A DNA stretch of 6,965 bases from assembly GCA_023430685.1 (NCBI GenBank), contig JAEYZH010000181.1, positions 1 through 6,965 on the forward strand, read 5' to 3'. This DNA comes from Pseudomonadota bacterium. Its GTDB lineage: Bacteria; Pseudomonadota; Gammaproteobacteria; Xanthomonadales; Rhodanobacteraceae. Under the pieces are notes generated by a model. It saw nothing but the letters and a program-made list of their open reading frames with translations, made no database searches and had not been told where the DNA came from. Below are positions 6,209 to 6,965 of this stretch, piece by piece (the first letter of the stretch is position 1; each line of letters starts with the position of its first letter). Made by a program: the position numbers and the translations under genes.

Positions 6209-6264
6209 ACCGGTCCGTTGCGCCTGCGGGGCGGTGCCGCGCCGCAGGCGCCACCGCAACCGGT
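6209..6264 (-). terminator. large GC hairpin after paralogue 1, without a U-tract
   Basis: Perfect 10-bp arms GCGCCTGCGG (6220-6229) and CCGCAGGCGC (6242-6251) enclose a loop with its own GCGG/CCGC pairing, and ACCGGT stands outside on both sides (6209-6214 and 6259-6264). The right copy touches the stop codon of the 6264-6797 gene. On the minus strand no T-run follows, so it is not a standard intrinsic terminator. It may pause transcription, protect the 3' end of the mRNA, or act as a REP-like element. Confidence 0.5.
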
Positions 6265-6797
6265 CACTGCCCGCTGCGTCCGCCCGGAAGTCCCGGCATG
6301 CACGGGCGGTCCTTGGTGCCGCCGACGCAACCACGACTGCCCCAGTCATTCATCGCCTTGCTCGTGCCGCGGCGTGCCTCTTCCTGCTGCCGGTAGGTGT
6401 GGCAGGTCGTTTTCGGAATGTTGGACCCGATCGGCTTGCGGTTCTCGCAGATGACGCGATCGGCGTCGCGCCGAGTCAGGATCGCGTTCACCGATTCCTG
6501 CGCGTTGAACAGCGCCACCTTGTCGTCCTGGCTCATGTTCGCCACCTGGCCGCCATTCGTCGCGAACAGCTGTTCCATCGCCGCGAGGCCGCGATCCACC
6601 TCGGCCTTCTCCGGCGCCTGCACGAATTCGTAGCGACCGCCCTCGCGCATCTCGGCGCGCACCGCCGCGACCACCGCGGCGAACTGGTCGGCAGTCTCCG
6701 CCTTGACGGCTTCGTTGTACCTCTCCTGCGCGCCCTTCGAAGCCGCGAACGCCAGCGGCGCAACCAGCGCCAGCAATGCCACCACGATGACTTTCAT
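6264..6797 (-). CDS. small secreted protein with Cys-flanked KPIGS motif, paralogue 1
   Basis: An unrecognised family, 177 residues. A clear signal peptide (MKVIVVALLALVAPLAFA, cut near 18-19) indicates export. The core matches the neighbouring paralogue: DQFAAVVAAVRAEMREGGRYEFV (37-59), NMSQDDKVALFN (88-99), ESVNAILTRRD (101-111) and C-ENRKPIGSNIPKTT-C (Cys117 and Cys132). It differs by a C-terminal extension rich in Gly and Pro with a second Cys pair (Cys157 and Cys166, GCVGGTKDRPC). The ATG at 6797 has a strong GGGAGG site six bases upstream and a good promoter. The gap to the next gene is 137 bases and holds a large hairpin and a new promoter, so the paralogues may be expressed separately. 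Function unknown; a disulfide-stabilised periplasmic protein is the safest description. Confidence 0.88.
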   Translation of the reverse strand: MKVIVVALLALVAPLAFAASKGAQERYNEAVKAETADQFAAVVAAVRAEMREGGRYEFVQAPEKAEVDRGLAAMEQLFATNGGQVANMSQDDKVALFNAQESVNAILTRRDADRVICENRKPIGSNIPKTTCHTYRQQEEARRGTSKAMNDWGSRGCVGGTKDRPCMPGLPGGRSGQ

Positions 6798-6853
6798 GTC
6801 CGTCCTCCCGGGGGCCTGGGCCGTGCACGGCTGCGCACGACCACCCGCTGCCG

Positions 6854-6882
6854 ATGCTAGGCCGGCACGGCCGGGAAGTCAA
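6854..6882 (-). promoter_or_regulatory. good sigma70 promoter for paralogue 1
   Basis: The minus strand has TTGACT (6877-6882, five of six) and TAGCAT (6854-6859, four of six) with a 17-bp spacer. Transcription would start near 6847, about 50 bases before the ATG at 6797. The spacer holds a GGCCGG/CCGGCC-type dyad (around 6861-6875) that could be an operator overlapping the promoter. Confidence 0.55.
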
Positions 6883-6896
6883 CGAAGATCCTCGTA

Positions 6897-6965
6897 CTAT
6901 CGTTTTCGTGTAACACGCGGAGCGTTGCCGGCGCCTGCGGCCGCGCCGGCGTCGCGCGCCGGCCG
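6897..6965 (-). other. right-edge stretch with open frames and a GC hairpin; possible end of a neighbouring gene
   Basis: The minus strand is open from the window edge to TAG at 6897-6899 (tail ...GNAPRVTRKR). A second frame is open to a TAG at 6858-6860, which would place its end over the promoter. Neither tail is recognised and both lack their starts. The same stretch holds a perfect 8-bp hairpin, GCCGGCGC (6927-6934) with GCGCCGGC (6943-6950), no T-run after it. I cannot tell a coding end from intergenic DNA here. Confidence 0.25.

Noticed and set aside
6127..6330. N-terminal extension of paralogue 2 to 6330
   Set aside because: It would hide the signal peptide, runs through the promoter and hairpin, and overlaps the end of paralogue 1.
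6198..6889. 11-base inverted repeat (6198-6208 and 6879-6889) near the two paralogue promoters
   Set aside because: Its position relative to the -35 boxes differs and its orientation is opposite; several 11-base matches are expected by chance in a window of this size.
1..6965. CRISPR array, tRNA, rRNA, insertion sequence, phage or attachment site
   Set aside because: No regularly spaced repeats, no cloverleaf or rRNA segments, no transposase or integrase motifs were seen on either strand.

Overview
The window is GC-rich with very strong G/C at third codon positions. It reads like the chromosome of a Xanthomonadaceae-type gammaproteobacterium (Lysobacter, Luteimonas, Stenotrophomonas or Xanthomonas group). 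The grounds are the protein styles, short 17-bp-spaced promoters, GTG starts and GC-rich intergenic hairpins; this is inference, since there is no rRNA or other decisive marker.

Layout. Bases 1-66 may be the 3' end of an unidentified plus-strand gene. The plus strand then carries ilvE (122-1042), the branched-chain aminotransferase. Everything after it runs on the minus strand. A two-component pair, an OmpR-type regulator (2347-3033) and its histidine kinase (1059-2363), is read from right to left, with the genes overlapping by 17 bases; the kinase ends 16 bases from ilvE, tail to tail. A gap of about 400 bases (3034-3434) follows. Its half next to the regulator holds a REP-like hairpin. Its other half looks like an independent small-RNA gene on the minus strand: C-rich loop hairpins ending in a strong intrinsic terminator (3235-3288).

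The rest is a minus-strand cluster. Reading 5' to 3' it contains a small secreted protein (6264-6797), a second secreted protein that is its paralogue (5653-6126), a BlaI/MecI-type repressor (5180-5575) and an M56 (BlaR1/MecR1-type) membrane metalloprotease (3435-5183). The protease gene is coupled to the repressor gene by a GTGA overlap. It ends in a TonB-C-like domain, in the place where BlaR1 has its penicillin sensor. Candidate sigma70 promoters precede both secreted-protein genes, and inverted repeats lie in front of blaI.

How it may work together. By family knowledge, an M56 protease receives a periplasmic signal and causes loss of its BlaI-type repressor. The two secreted proteins each carry a Cys-flanked KPIGS loop, and the extreme C-terminus of the M56 protein carries a shorter version (C-IKPTGSLV-C). 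This shared motif suggests that the three periplasmic parts belong to one envelope-sensing module, which is inference. The downstream C-loop small RNA and the secreted-protein/BlaI/M56-TonB arrangement are the least ordinary parts of the window.
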